Assembly (NCBI GenBank): GCA_942159475.1
Contig: OW804100.1
Span: 11,530,646 to 11,594,645 of the forward strand
Length of the DNA stretch: 64,000 nt
From: Sthenelais limicola
Lineage: Eukaryota; Annelida; Polychaeta; Phyllodocida; Sigalionidae
Reading direction: 5' to 3'
Shown here: one piece after another, positions 24,000 to 36,468 of the stretch
Layout: every line of letters starts with the position of its first letter
How positions within the stretch are numbered: position 1 is the stretch's first letter
The notes under the pieces: generated by a model
Database searches by the model: none
What the model was told of the DNA's origin: nothing
What the model saw: only the letters and a program-made list of their open reading frames with translations
Program-made: the position numbers and the translations under genes

Positions 24000-26598
24000 T
24001 CTGGGCCTGTTTGTCTATGCCCATATATCCTGCACAATTGAGCATATTGGACGCTTGTTAATTACAAGAGTTAATTACAGGTCAAGCATTAATTTAGGCT
24101 CTATTGGTAAGTCCCATAACTGCCATTCCTGCCCACGAAATATATTTTATCCACTAGTGAAGCATGACTTGCCGAATTGCTCCAATAGAAAGTGCCACGA
24201 GGCGATTTTAAAGCCCTATCGCCGTTAAAAATGACCATAGGTCACCAATGTAGTTGGATGCTGACGGATAGGCTTAAGGAGACGCCCAAACGGGACGCCC
24301 AGTGGATTGCGGCTGCGGTGTCCTGCTTTGGTGACCAAGATAATTACTCTGGCGATCTCTTTAGCGATCTCATTGGCGACCTTATGAACGATTGTTGGGC
24401 GTTTTGGGGGCGATTCATAGAAAAATCTAGACGCCCAATGTTTAATTCCAGCGTCCAAGAAAGGGGCTGTTTTGTCCACAAACTGTCAGGATATTATGTG
24501 TCATAGTAAATATCCAACAAATCCAACACTTTTCTTTTTCGAATATCATTTCCTTTTCTAAGATATCCTAAGACATAATCAACATAACTTATGGATATCT
24601 TAATATCCGAATAGATACTTTCTTGGATTTCGGATTTTCTTTTTCTCACAGCATGCCAAATGCCTGAGGGACTCCCTCATCTGTATATACTACTATGTGG
24701 TGTTTGACTATTAGCTAGTAGACTGGCACTAAGTCCCTTAGACTATTCTCATAGACCAGAAATCAGACCAAAGTGAAGTTGGTTATTAGATGATACATTT
24801 CCTTTATTTTTAAGAAACATTATTTTAGGAATTGTTTTAAAACTATTGTCTCTAAATTAATGGCTATGAGTTGATGAAATTCATTACTACACATATATTT
24901 ATATGTATCAAAAATAAATAATCAAGGTATGCTAGTCTATGCATGACAGAAAGGTTTAGAGCAAAAAGAACAGATCCGATCAGTGTCATCATAAAACTAA
25001 GTGCCATGTGCAATAGCAGCAGATGGCACATGTCATGGGTGATAGGGGAGTCGTCATAGTAAAAAGACTCCTTGTCATGGGTGAAAAGATCTCTGTAATG
25101 AAGAAATAGTCAGTGCCATGAAACTATTTGTTCAAGGAATAGGAATATCGAGATTGTAATAGGAAAAGGTGTCTTTGTTATGGATTTTGGCTATGCGTAA
25201 TATGTGCAAAAAAAGAAGAAAAGTCTGTAATATTACACAGGTCGTACAGGTGACGACTTTAGGACGCAACACGGGCGACTAGTCCACTAGTGGACTCATA
25301 CCCATACCCATACCCATCGTCAGCATATAGCAACTTATCCATCTCCAAGAGTGGGCGTTTCGCCCAGTGGATTCCCGGCTATAGCTTTCAGAAATCATTC
25401 AGCAGCTTTTTGTGTTTACATAAATCGTACATCAAGCATAAAATAAACAGAGAGAATGGAGTTAGTCATTGAATATTCATAGGACAAGGTTCTGAAGGAT
25501 TCGAGTCCAATACATATTCAATTACAAGTGCCGAGTTCCATTCAATTATTATCATATGCTCTTAGAAAAGAAGAATATTGAAATATAAACCTTTGATTTC
25601 GATTCTCAATCGCCACAAAGTATCTGAACGTTAAAAGAAATACCACTTTATTGTATTGTCTACAATAAATAACAATGTGATTGCACCTCCTTTACTGCAC
25701 CCCTGATGCGAACTAGGGCATATACAATGAAAGAACAGATCTAATCTGCAAACATGTTCGTTATATCAATCATCTACACGAGTGAAATGCCCCGCAGACA
25801 ACTATAGTGACTTTTTAAGTCATAACAGTTGAATGTGTGTTTTAAGTTTTATTTTTGATTATTCTTATCAATGAACCGACATTTGACCATATTCCAAATG
25901 AATAATACATTTATCCAGAATGTAAAGTCTCGGGTAAAACTTACTCTTCTAGAGTTTTGTGAATGAATAGTTGTTTTTGCAGTGTTTTCATTAGGAGGGG
26001 AGGTTATGCATGTAAAATGGTAGCTATAGACGGAATTAACTATAAAGGCCAAAGCCGGGCAAAATTAAGATTACTATAGTGTACTATAGGAACTGCTTGA
26101 GGAAGTCAGAAATTTGTCGTCAGTTTAATGTTCTTTGATATACTGTTCTTAGAGTTGGAATAATCTATTATCATGGTTACGTTTGTCTGCAGAGAGAGAA
26201 AGAAAATCTAGAAAAGACCAAAGCAACTACAAACTATAAGGGACACAACATATTTATACTTTAGATCTGTATGAGCCACGTTGGCAGGTTATGATTGAAT
26301 AAAACCTTTAAAACAAAAAAAAAAGATTCCTAGGATACTCCATCCCCTCTCCTTCCATTCTTTCCCTCTTCTATTGAAATGTACCTGTAGCGGTAAGCAA
26401 TAAAAAGGCAATCAATGGAATTATTATGCAGGATAATAATATTGACAGCTTCCACAGCCAAATAAACACTATGATTTGCACAGGATGGCGCAGACAGTGA
26501 TTAGCAACCAATGGTTGAGAGGTGAGGGGTGTGGGAGTGGATAGAGTGTTTGACTAGGTTGGTGATGAATCATGTCTGTTGATAGGCTTTGTGTTGTG

Positions 26599-26623
26599 CC
26601 CCCCCCCCCCACCCCCACCCCCT
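26599..26623 (+). repeat. Poly-C tract
   Basis: Twelve C, then two interrupted C runs. The G-rich complement could form a G-quadruplex. Length is likely polymorphic. Confidence 0.9.
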
Positions 26624-26662
26624 TTCCGAAATAAAGTTTGTGTTCTGATGCAGCCCAATTAT

Positions 26663-26864
26663 AGGGGCCTGTTGCATAAGACAATGTACTTAACATATAT
26701 GCATTATTAGGCTATTTGTCTTGCGTAGATAGGAATCACCTACTGAAGGACTAGAAAATAGCATTGCTTGTATAGAAAATAACTTCCCTGTATATTTCTT
26801 AGCAAAGATAAGCAGCTGAAGAAGGAGAATGCTGAAGTAAATGTACCTTATGCAACGGGGCCCT
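26663..26864. mobile_element. MITE-like element, ~200 bp
   Basis: The left end AGGGGCCTGTTGCATAAG and the reverse complement of the right end, AGGGCCCCGTTGCATAAG, match over 18 bp with two mismatches. Weaker similarity continues inward (ATGTACTT against ACATTTACTT). The interior is AT-rich and noncoding. No target-site duplication is obvious. Confidence 0.55.
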
Positions 26865-28134
26865 GGTGGAGGACTATCGCACGGCCCATATGAAATGTCC
26901 ATTGCACACGGGGAACATCATGCAGGTGAGTCTACTGGAGAAGTGACCCAGGTGGAAGGTCTTCGCAGCGCCCTCTGGCAGTTACAGCCGCTGTGGAGAT
27001 GTTGTAAAGCTTGTATACAGTCAAGAGGGTGCATTGCAGCGTGGGGTACTACACATTATGTTTTAGATAATCGGCAATAACAAAAAGTAAGCTTTATTTT
27101 GTATTAGAACATGTTTGGGCCCCTTTTGAACCCCATAAAGTGGTCCATAATTAGTGATTAATGATTTGTCTGTGATTGGTTGGAGGTACAGAAGCAATAG
27201 TAACCAGTGTCCTCAGGATTTCAACAATAACATCGCATTAGAACAACATCGGCCAATTTATGCCTATGTGCCGATTCATGCTAATAAGAGTTATTGTGTA
27301 AGTCCATGCTTGTAGTAGAATGGCTTGCACAAAATATATTTTCCCCTATATTATTCATGAGAATTTAAAGCAACTTATTTTGGAGCGTGACAAATGTTAG
27401 CAACAAATAAAGAATGTATTTATGCTCCCCTCGTGGCAATCCATCTTAGTGTATTTTAACTAATCGTAAATAGTAATGTAAATATCGCATGTGTGGAGGA
27501 GTAAGCAAGGCGATTTCGTCTCTAGGCTTTCACTCCAAGAAGCACCTCAACATTCAATACTTTTTAACAAATTGTACTCATATGCTCACACATGTATGTA
27601 ATCGTATATATATGTTTGGGCACATCAGGTCGGGGTCTATGCCACAGGTTATTTCAAATAAGGGGAAACGTACTAAAGTAACAAGGAAGGAAACAACTCG
27701 CTCATCGCATGATAATGCATTATTTTATAACTTAGGAAGACAGTTTAGAGATATATTTTTTTTTATATTTTTCCTTTACAAAAACAAGGTGAACAATATA
27801 ATATAAAAACACCGGATTATCACCTGTTGTATGATTAAGATTTGTTGATAGATTTCTAAATACCGAATTATAGATATATATATAGTTTCTAAGTGGATTA
27901 TTTTTTCTAACCGTTTTTTTCCTTAAAAATACCAATAGTGTGTTTGTATATTCCGGAGAAAATGGAGAGGTCCCTTTCATAGGAATCTTATCTGGCATGA
28001 TCTGTCACATTCCACTGGATCAATAAAAAAAAGTGGTTTTATTCAGACAGCGGTCGGTTACATCATTTTTATATTCACACATCCACCAACAACCCCCAGA
28101 TCACCAGTGTGGTAATCCTCCTCTGGTTTATCAA

Positions 28135-28263
28135 TCAATATTGAATGCAGGTGTATAGAGTCAGTAGATACATCACAAGCTGTACAATCTCACTGTTTTG
28201 CTTGTCACGCTCCACTCGATTACTGCTGGAACCACTCATTCCAATGAGTCCATTAAGCCAGTG
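28135..28263 (-). CDS. Possible terminal exon of a minus-strand gene
   Basis: On the minus strand, after GCATGGTAG, there is an open stretch of 42 codons, reading HWLNGLIGMSGSSSNRVERD at the start and LVMYLLTLYTCIQY before TGA (28135-28137). An AATAAA lies about 90 nt downstream on the same strand (near 28040). The composition is protein-like, the acceptor is mediocre, and no upstream exon was found. Such a gene would have to cross the start of the receptor gene at 29423, so this could also be a retrocopy fragment. Confidence 0.25.
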   Translation of the reverse strand, partial: HWLNGLIGMSGSSSNRVERDKQNSEIVQLVMYLLTLYTCIQY

Positions 28264-28629
28264 CTACCATGCAGTCATGGTGGTGGGAGCAGGGCGCAGG
28301 CACAGATTCTAGCAACCAGGGAGACAGTTGGCATTTTACAGCACTTCAGCATCTCTTTTGTTGCAGAAATGTAGTAAGTGATTGCATTATTGCATCCATT
28401 TCGTATTAACTATTTCTTGAGATATTGCTGGAATATAAGTCAGTGTTTAAATAGGTATGTATATATCATCACACCCTCAACGTTTAGTTCATGTGTATAC
28501 TATAAGTTTACCTATGACATTATAATAGAACCATAAATACCTCTCATCTCCGAATCTAATTCGATTCTACCCTTTCTCTTACTGTTTAGTAACCACATTT
28601 AGCTTCTATGGCGTACACGTCTAGGTGTA

Positions 28630-29060
28630 TTTAATTATAAAGGAGAGGGGAGGGCAAATAGAGAGGGGATATGGGCGAGGTGGTGGGAGCATGTTGAATA
28701 CAGATTAGAAGAAATGTGAAGAGGGGAAAGGACAAGTAGTTTTGGTGAGGATGGAGGATTCAAGGTAGTGAATTAAAGAGTTGAACATGGTGTGAGGTCG
28801 GTATAAGGAGGAGAGGGGTAGATGATCTGAGAGGAAAATAGAAGAAAAGGGAAGTGTGGAAAAGAATCAAGAGACAGGGGAAATACAGTAGAAAGGTATG
28901 AGTGGGTGGGTGGTAGAGAATGGTGGATAAGGTATTGTGCATGGATGGGGCAGTGACACTGAAAGGGTCGCCAAGTAAATATGAGAAAAAGGAAGAGGAA
29001 AAGAAGGGAAATGAACGGAGAGAGAGAGGGAAGGATAAGGATACATGATGGGAGAGCTGA
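28630..29060 (+). repeat. Purine-rich low-complexity tract
   Basis: About 430 bp dominated by G and A on the + strand (GGAGAGGGGAGGG, GAGAGAGAGGGAAGG). It yields only low-complexity Ser/Pro/Leu frames on the minus strand. It lies about 400 bp upstream of the receptor start codon. Confidence 0.7.
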
Positions 29061-29198
29061 CTGGGGGACTAGATATATTACCTAAACACAGATCATACAT
29101 GTACACTGTACCTCAGGATTCCATATGTCTAGACCGATAAAAAATATCCATGAATATATGAATCATTTCTACACAAATTCTCCTTTTTCGAATCACAG

Positions 29199-29378
29199 GT
29201 GGCAGACCATATATATACAGTGAAATTGGGAGATAATGTGCAGATACTGAACCCCCATAGAGACACCGTAGACCTCACCCTGGAGCAGGCCAACCCATCA
29301 CCATCATCACCCCTTCCTCTCCCTCTCCTCCAGTGCACCCCGCTACCAGCAGCAGCTCCAGGATGGCGCCCGGAGTAG
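29199..29378 (+). other. Open, spliced-looking stretch just upstream of the receptor; probable 5' UTR exon
   Basis: Follows TTCGAATCACAG, a plausible 3' splice site, and stays open for 59 codons (starting VADHIYTVKLGDNVQILN) to TAG at 29376. There is no ATG in this frame and it is out of frame with the receptor. It could be a 5' leader exon, or the last exon of an unknown gene. GC content rises from about 29280, as expected near a transcription start. Confidence 0.3.
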
Positions 29379-29419
29379 TAGTGTTTGCACCTAGGAGAGA
29401 GGAGCAGAAAGCGATTTAA
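29363..29419 (+). promoter_or_regulatory. Upstream ORF in the receptor leader
   Basis: An ATG in strong context (A at -3, G at +4) encodes 18 residues starting MAPGVVVFAPRREEQ. It stops at TAA 29417-29419, three bases before the receptor ATG at 29423. If it is in the mature leader, it would reduce initiation at the receptor and make it depend on reinitiation or leaky scanning. Confidence 0.5.
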
Positions 29420-29422
29420 AGG

Positions 29423-29507
29423 ATGGAGGAACCAGTCCTATGCAGGAGGTTTACCTATATAAAGATTATCCCATGGATTATCCTATGGATCTTCTTTATG
29501 CCAGTGG
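29423..29507 (+). CDS. Receptor exon 1: signal peptide
   Basis: Starts at the ATG in GGATGG context and ends at GTGG|GTAAGT in phase 1. It encodes MEEPVLCRRFTYIKIIPWII and a further hydrophobic run ending FFMPV. This is a clear secretory signal, with cleavage expected near the exon 1-2 junction before DCRMG. Confidence 0.88.
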
Positions 29508-32500
29508 GTAAGTAGTGTTAATCCTCAATAGCTGGGTTGTTAATTTACATACTGCCATGATCCATAAGGGTTTAGCCTGCCATCGATGTCCCACCTACTC
29601 TATTTGTGTCACTCATAGTCGGAATATGGGTTTACATTGTAAACAATCTCTGATTCAATCCCATTTTGCCTATTTCTCCTCGCATTATGTCCTATTTACG
29701 GACTATTTACTCAATACACTTCCAATATCCTTTCTATGGGATGCATTCTCTGCAATCTATATTCTTCTCATTTCTGGATGTGCTATTTCAACTGTGCTGT
29801 TTCCCATCTGATATTCTTTTCCTTTATCCAACATTTCTTATCTAACCCATCTTCCCCTGGATATATCGTCATCCCTGCTCTCCCGTCTGCAATGTCACCT
29901 CCTGTCCCCAAGGTTCTAGTAGGAAGATCAGCAATATGAGCGGACTTAGGCCTAGTCTCAGTAAAACAATGTTTTAATAATTCTAATATTTTCTGATAAT
30001 TTTAATAATTTGTCAAGCTGTTATTCACATAACTGGGCTCCTTTTAATGTTCTCATCATCTGGCCCTTCAGGAGGAGTTATGTTTTTCTAAGTCTAAAAG
30101 TCGATCGTTTCTCCGATAAAATAACTCTTGCACATGTTTTCTCAAGCAACTTATATTGGGTTCGCGTGAATGTAAACCATATCTGAAATCAATACTTCGC
30201 TTCGCATATCATCTCTATGAATTATATTGGGCCTGCGTGTTCGATGGAATGCTTGTCGGAGATATGTTATTTGGCTGGGAAACATAGTGATTTCTACCCC
30301 AACTCTTAAAGCTTCTCTCGCTGTTAACATTTATGAAAAAGATCGCTGTTAACATTTATAAAAAAGATATTCTACTTTTTGTTCCATTTTTTCCAAGCAA
30401 TCTAACACAATTTGGGGGATTTTGTCCTCTTATTTATTCTATACGGCTTCATAAAAGTCCATATTTATATTTCGGAGATCCGCCCGCCGGAAATCTTCTC
30501 ATGCGATGGGTTCTCTTATTATCGCTTACTATAATCGCTTACCTGTTTTTCGTTGGACGGTTTGCCTTCAAATTATTGTAGACCTATAAACTTGAGACAG
30601 CAGCACAATATGAGTAGATTTGGTAAGGTTCTTCTGGTCGTAATATAACTGAAAAAACAGCTTTAAGTATTATATTTGTAGCGAACCGCAGATTCGCAGG
30701 GGTTAGAATTACGAATTCCGTACCTCAACTGGCTAACATATAACATGAGTTCAAATCTGGTAGAAAGTTTAGGTTTAGGTGATTTATAATTCATGCAAAA
30801 GCACTACATTAATAAATAAACACATTGCCAATAAGCGAACACGGAGAAAAAACTAATAATGATAAAAAGGAAGGACACACAACATCGACAAAAACCGCCA
30901 AGGTTGGAACCAATGAAAAGGCAAAAGCGTCTTTCATCTGTTTGGTTGTAGTAAGAATATGAATGATGCGTCCAATCACATAGTCAAACAAGAGACAATA
31001 GGAAGTTAATGGGAGAACACCCCACATGCTATGTGACTGAGTACTCTACATTATAAAGCCACTCCTGTCCACTCCTGAAGTGATCTGTACGAGCTACATA
31101 CGCCCAGTCACGATGGAACAGGTACTACACCTAGACCTCGATAAAAGGACATCAAATGGTGTTCTTTATGTTAACTTTTTCCTATATTTTGTCTCCCTTG
31201 GATGTCCAAACACCTTTACAAATATCCTCAACAGTATTCAGAATACTAGATATACCCACACAGTATGAAAGTGCAGCATTTGTACCTCAATTAAAAGGAA
31301 ATCAAACTCACTAAACATTGATGATTCACGATAAATATTGGTTGCACCAAGGACAGGAACTGTATTTGAGAAACGTTTTAATCACATCATCGGCGTCCGT
31401 CCGTCTCGACAGGCGATGGAGAGCGCCCTATTGAGGGCGTGTCGGGTGGGATCTGAGCCCCTCACTTCTTGTGACAAAACATAAATAGTTCCACTTTTGG
31501 AATTTGGTGATTTTATGGTAGATTTAAGCTATATGCTGTTATATGTTATATATGTACTGTTATCCTGAATGAGAACTACTGCACATTTTTGTGGAATTTC
31601 AGTCAATAAAAATATTTAAAAAAAATATCCAACCCCTTTCCTCTCTAGAGTCTAGGTTATGAATGATTACAATAATACCGGTCATTAGTGTTCTCATGTA
31701 ATTCTGGTGACAACTGCCTTGTGATATGATGACCTCAGTCAACCAATGACCAGTCATTAGAGTATTAGATTACTAGACATTTAGATTTTAATTGTCTAAA
31801 TTTCAGTATATTTTGACACCATAAAGATTGTTTTTGTCCAGTTTCATTGAGGAAACCAACACGTACATCTTTACAGGGGAACCCAGGGTAATTGCTCCAT
31901 CGTTTGTTCTTAGCCACTCCTTGGTTCTGCATGTTGCAAGAGCTATTCAACATGGGTTGGTGTAAGCTGTCCTGCAGTGGAGTATTTGTCTACTCCTACT
32001 TGCCTTGTCCCCTCTGCACACAAAAAGCAGGCAGCGTATTGGTTCATAAAGGGCCTATTTTAAGGTTCATTTCTAACGGGTCTTGGCATAGAATTTTGTA
32101 TAATTGGCTGTTGAAAAAGGTCCTACATCAGAATGTTCTCATAAATAACATATCTATAAGTGTGTTGAAAGTTATCCAAGTTTTATGTTTATAAGTTTTC
32201 GTCGTTTTGATAAAGGCGCAACTAGAGTAAAACATGGGCAATATCATATAACATTTTCAAAACAATGGGAATTCTTTTTAGAAAATGCATGGTGGATAAA
32301 TACGCGTGTGAGTGACCTGAGTGGGATAAGATCCAGTTTATCAGTCATGGGAGATGTGGAGTGGCAGGCCTGTGATGGGTAGAGGTGTGCCGCTGCACCT
32401 GTGTAGCGTTTCCCAAAGCACTGGACTGTTCGGATATATAAGTTATAAGTTATAGTTTGTGCATTTGTGCATTTGTACTTTTACACTTTCATTGATCTAT

Positions 32501-35500
32501 TCAAGAGTACATTCCCGCTTCACGAGTCGTGGCCCAATGCGAAAACCATTTTCGTTGAAAATAAACACAAGCGTAGTAATGCGAACCAAGCCTCTATATT
32601 CCGGAGAACCTATACATCCCAAAACCCGATTTAACTGACTTTTCTCGCTATATTCGACCTTAGCCTCTCTAATTCTTTCATCATTAGAAAAGGGATGACA
32701 TCAATTAGTAAAAATGTGTGATTTTAAAAGAAAACCGAGCCCCAGATGTAAAGATATTAGTGAAATTAAAAAATGAAATGACTCGAAAAAGAAATAAATT
32801 TAAAGGGCTGCCTGCTTTGGGACTCGCCCTCACAATGTGCAGTTTGACAGTCTTAAATGCTAACCACTTAACCATAGGGGACTGCAGAGAACATGCATAT
32901 ATAAACACTAGGCATACCCATTGATGCATCACATATTAGCTTGATCCCCCATTTACTCATGGAGATTGAGGAGAATGGAGCAACTAAATTATCTATGAAG
33001 TTCCCTGTGCTAGCCGCAGGTGATTTAATGATTCGATTATCATAAAGGTATATCTTGCATCTGCAATCTATTTTTATAATATGCCAATGCAGAACTGTCT
33101 AGGTTTGCACGCTCGTTTCTCTGGACATAATTAATGTTTCCTCTTGTTTAATCATACATGTCTCTTACAAATATGCTTTGACATTTTTTGAAAGAGTCGA
33201 ATACATTATAAAGTATTGTGCTGCTTAATTCATATACCACTGGCCCAACAACTGTATATATATGTCCTTCCTTTGTACTCCCCCTCCCCCTCCCCCCTTC
33301 CCCTCCCCCTCCCCCTCCCCCTCCCCCTCCCCCCTTCAATAATCTAATCAGTAGACATGTGCTCATATATATACTCCGTGGATGAGTTCAATATTACCAT
33401 TCCCCTGATTCAATGTAAGGGTTCAATATTTGTCCTGAACCCCTCAACATAGTTCAATATTCTCTCATTGTTTTCAATATCCTCTGTCCTGTCCACGCAT
33501 AAATCACATTGTCTCTTCTAGACTGCCTATAGATGCTAGAGACGTTCAATATCGATCGGCCAAACACTGTAGTTTGCCCTTCTGCAAACATGAGAGTGAT
33601 GTTTGAAGTGGACATGGCCTTCTAGATCTGTAACTCTAAACACGCTTTGCAAACGATATTGTAATGTTGTTACTCGTGAAGGACCTCCAATAGATCAAGG
33701 TCTGTCAGATGGAGCTTAGCTTTAAGCGTATTTAAGGCTGCATTCTCAGCCAATTTCGTTCACTGTTCGTTTAGCAAGAGGCGCGCAGAATGCATCATTA
33801 ATCCATTTCACCCAAACATGCTGTCGTAAAACAGCAAAACACTTAAAGTTTCTTGCAGAATCATTCATTAATTCATGAAAAACAGGAAATACCTATTTCC
33901 ATTTTTCTATATTCAAAGCTTCAGGTCGACAGCCCTACTAGATAGTTATATCAAATAAAGTAGATATCGTTTTCGGTCGATTTTACTAGGAATCCAGCTT
34001 TAAAAGGGTGATCGGGGCACATACTTCCCCGTTCTTCACTGTGTAGTAAAAGTAAATAATTCGTTTTGCTGCAATATAGATTTATATGTATGATCTATTT
34101 GAAAATAGTCCGGCAGCCAAATGCCAAAATGTGACTATACCTTGCATCGAGGTATGGCAGGGATTTTATTCAGGAAGACATAGATATTTTGTAGTCATAC
34201 GATGTTATCAGTATAGCCTGATATTATCTTCCTTTAAAACTAAATATTACTATTACAATATAACAAAAACTAGTGTTTTAAGGCGAAAAATGAGAAAGGA
34301 AAAATAAAAATAAAGAAGCATCAGCAAGTGTTAAAAACAATTACCCGCGCCGTCCTCTTATATGTTATTGTTGGTTATTCAACTGACATTAGAAGAACAA
34401 CTATTTCCACATGTTCCCAATGAACATTATTTCAACATAGCAAATGTCGCATAGGCTGGCCTAGTATTACTCTCAAGCATGCCTTCATTCAAAATACACA
34501 AGAAACAATACACCGAAGACAAGCTCATCTTCTCATTTAAGAGACAAATCAGATCATATCAGAACAATAATGTAAGTAGTTTGCTGTTATAGGTTGTTCC
34601 AAATATCATTTAGTCTCCCAATACAGCTTCTCCCTATTCTATTCTTCTACCATCTAATGGGCTTTATCTTTTTTCTGTAACTATTTCTAAGAATATGGCC
34701 AGTATTTTCATCTGAAAAAGTCCCTGTTAATTATTGAAGATTAATGGCTCTGATCTCTCAAAGTTTTACAATGCGTACATGCATATTTAATGGACCCTTG
34801 ATAATTATCTAATGATTTAATTATAATCGTTCTTTTTATCATCCTGAGATAGTTTGAGGTATAAATGATCCCTCCTCATAACCCCCATCCGAATTGCCCC
34901 CACCCCCGTCTTTGCCCCCACCTACTGATTTGACAATCTCTAATACGCTTCTGTGAGGCCCTGAAGCAATAACATTGGCAAGACGGACAGAATAACAACT
35001 GCCCAAGAGGAATTTCCATCAACCATTGCCTACACCATTACTAAACTCACTAGTATAGAGATGTTGTCGTCTTCGATGTATAATTCCTCATCACTATATA
35101 TGCAGCTCAATGAATATGGGCTTAAAAGCTTTAATAGTAAATACACAAACGAAACGAATACCTATTGTAATTATGAAGTGCATTACCTCTGTCTACAGCC
35201 GACTGTAGGATGGGGCTAGAGATGCGAATAGCTGAGGATCTGTTTGCGGGGTACGATCCAGGTATACGACCCATAGATGTCATACGGGAATCCATCAACG
35301 TCACCATCAAGTACAAGCTCTATCAGATCGTGGAGCTGGTAAGTGCGTAGTCCAAATATGGTGGTTCATAATTATTACTAACAATTCTTTGTCATAATTA
35401 TGTGAGATTAAACTATGTACTTACACATTTCTTACAAAATATTAAGCTTGATTATGTGAATGTTTGTGCAATACAAACCAGAGAGTTTGTACTCATACTC

Positions 35501-36421
35501 GTAATATGAACGGTTAGGGTGGACAATTATTGCAATGTTAGGTTTTATTGACAATGATGTGCATTTTTGTTTAAAGATTTTATTTATCCAGCATCTCAAG
35601 ACATGAATCACAGTAAAACAGTCGAGAACAGGTAACACTAGTAAATTGTGGCCTTCTACCTGCTGCTGCAGTCTACATTTTAACAGGTTTAGAAACATTT
35701 AACTAACACAACTATCTAATACATTCAAGGGATGATACGACACATGGTAATACACAATGATAATAAGTTGAATAGTGTGATACAATACAATAATTATGAT
35801 TAGATTAGTCACGTCTAGTCTAGTTCACCCAGTTGTACTACTGGGTCAACATTTGAGGAAATTCATCATAGATGCCTAATTCAGTTTATTTTCAATTTCT
35901 AAATACAGGTTTTAACTTTTGCTAAATCGATAAATGTTGATATTTTTTTCTATGTTCAATTGTAGGATGATACGTCAGAAACCCTAACGACTATAAACTG
36001 GATGTCCATGGTAGGTAATGGAGAATTTAATTTAATTTCTTTACTTTAATTCATTGTGATGAATAAGAAATTTGTTTCTCTTTAAATTATATGCGATTAG
36101 ATTTGAACAGTGGCAGTGCTATTATGAAGAAAACGAAATTTTCTAGATATAAGATCCAAAAGCTTGATACACCTACAAGGAGGATTATATATATGATTCA
36201 CTTCCTGTCGCTGACTCAGTATTGGAGAGATCCCTTGCTATCCTGGAATGCCTCGGACTATGGAGGAATAGACAAAATATACGTACCCTCAACCAGGGTG
36301 TGGAGGCCTGATATTACCATCTACAATGGGTAAGTACAGGACACCCTTTACAGTTAAACCCTGATTGTAAAGTTAGAGTCAGATTATTCAAACGGCCTCA
36401 TATGATAAACAGATTTAGAGG

Positions 36422-36468
<47 letters not shown>

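Larger units (their letters stand above)
24000..28134. other. Intergenic stretch with scattered repeats
   Basis: No gene can be supported here. A GC-richer patch at 24190-24480 has several GCGAT and GACGCCCA words and is open in two directions, probably a repeat remnant. A CATACC triplet repeat lies near 25305, a MITE-like element at 26663-26864 and a C-rich tract at 26599-26623. At about 26930 there is a GTGAGT after CATGCAG, but no partner exon is visible. Confidence 0.45.

Noticed and set aside
24192..24506. 104-codon frame in a GC-richer patch
   Set aside because: Open on both strands with recurrent GCGAT and GACGCCCA words, which suggests a repeat rather than a gene.
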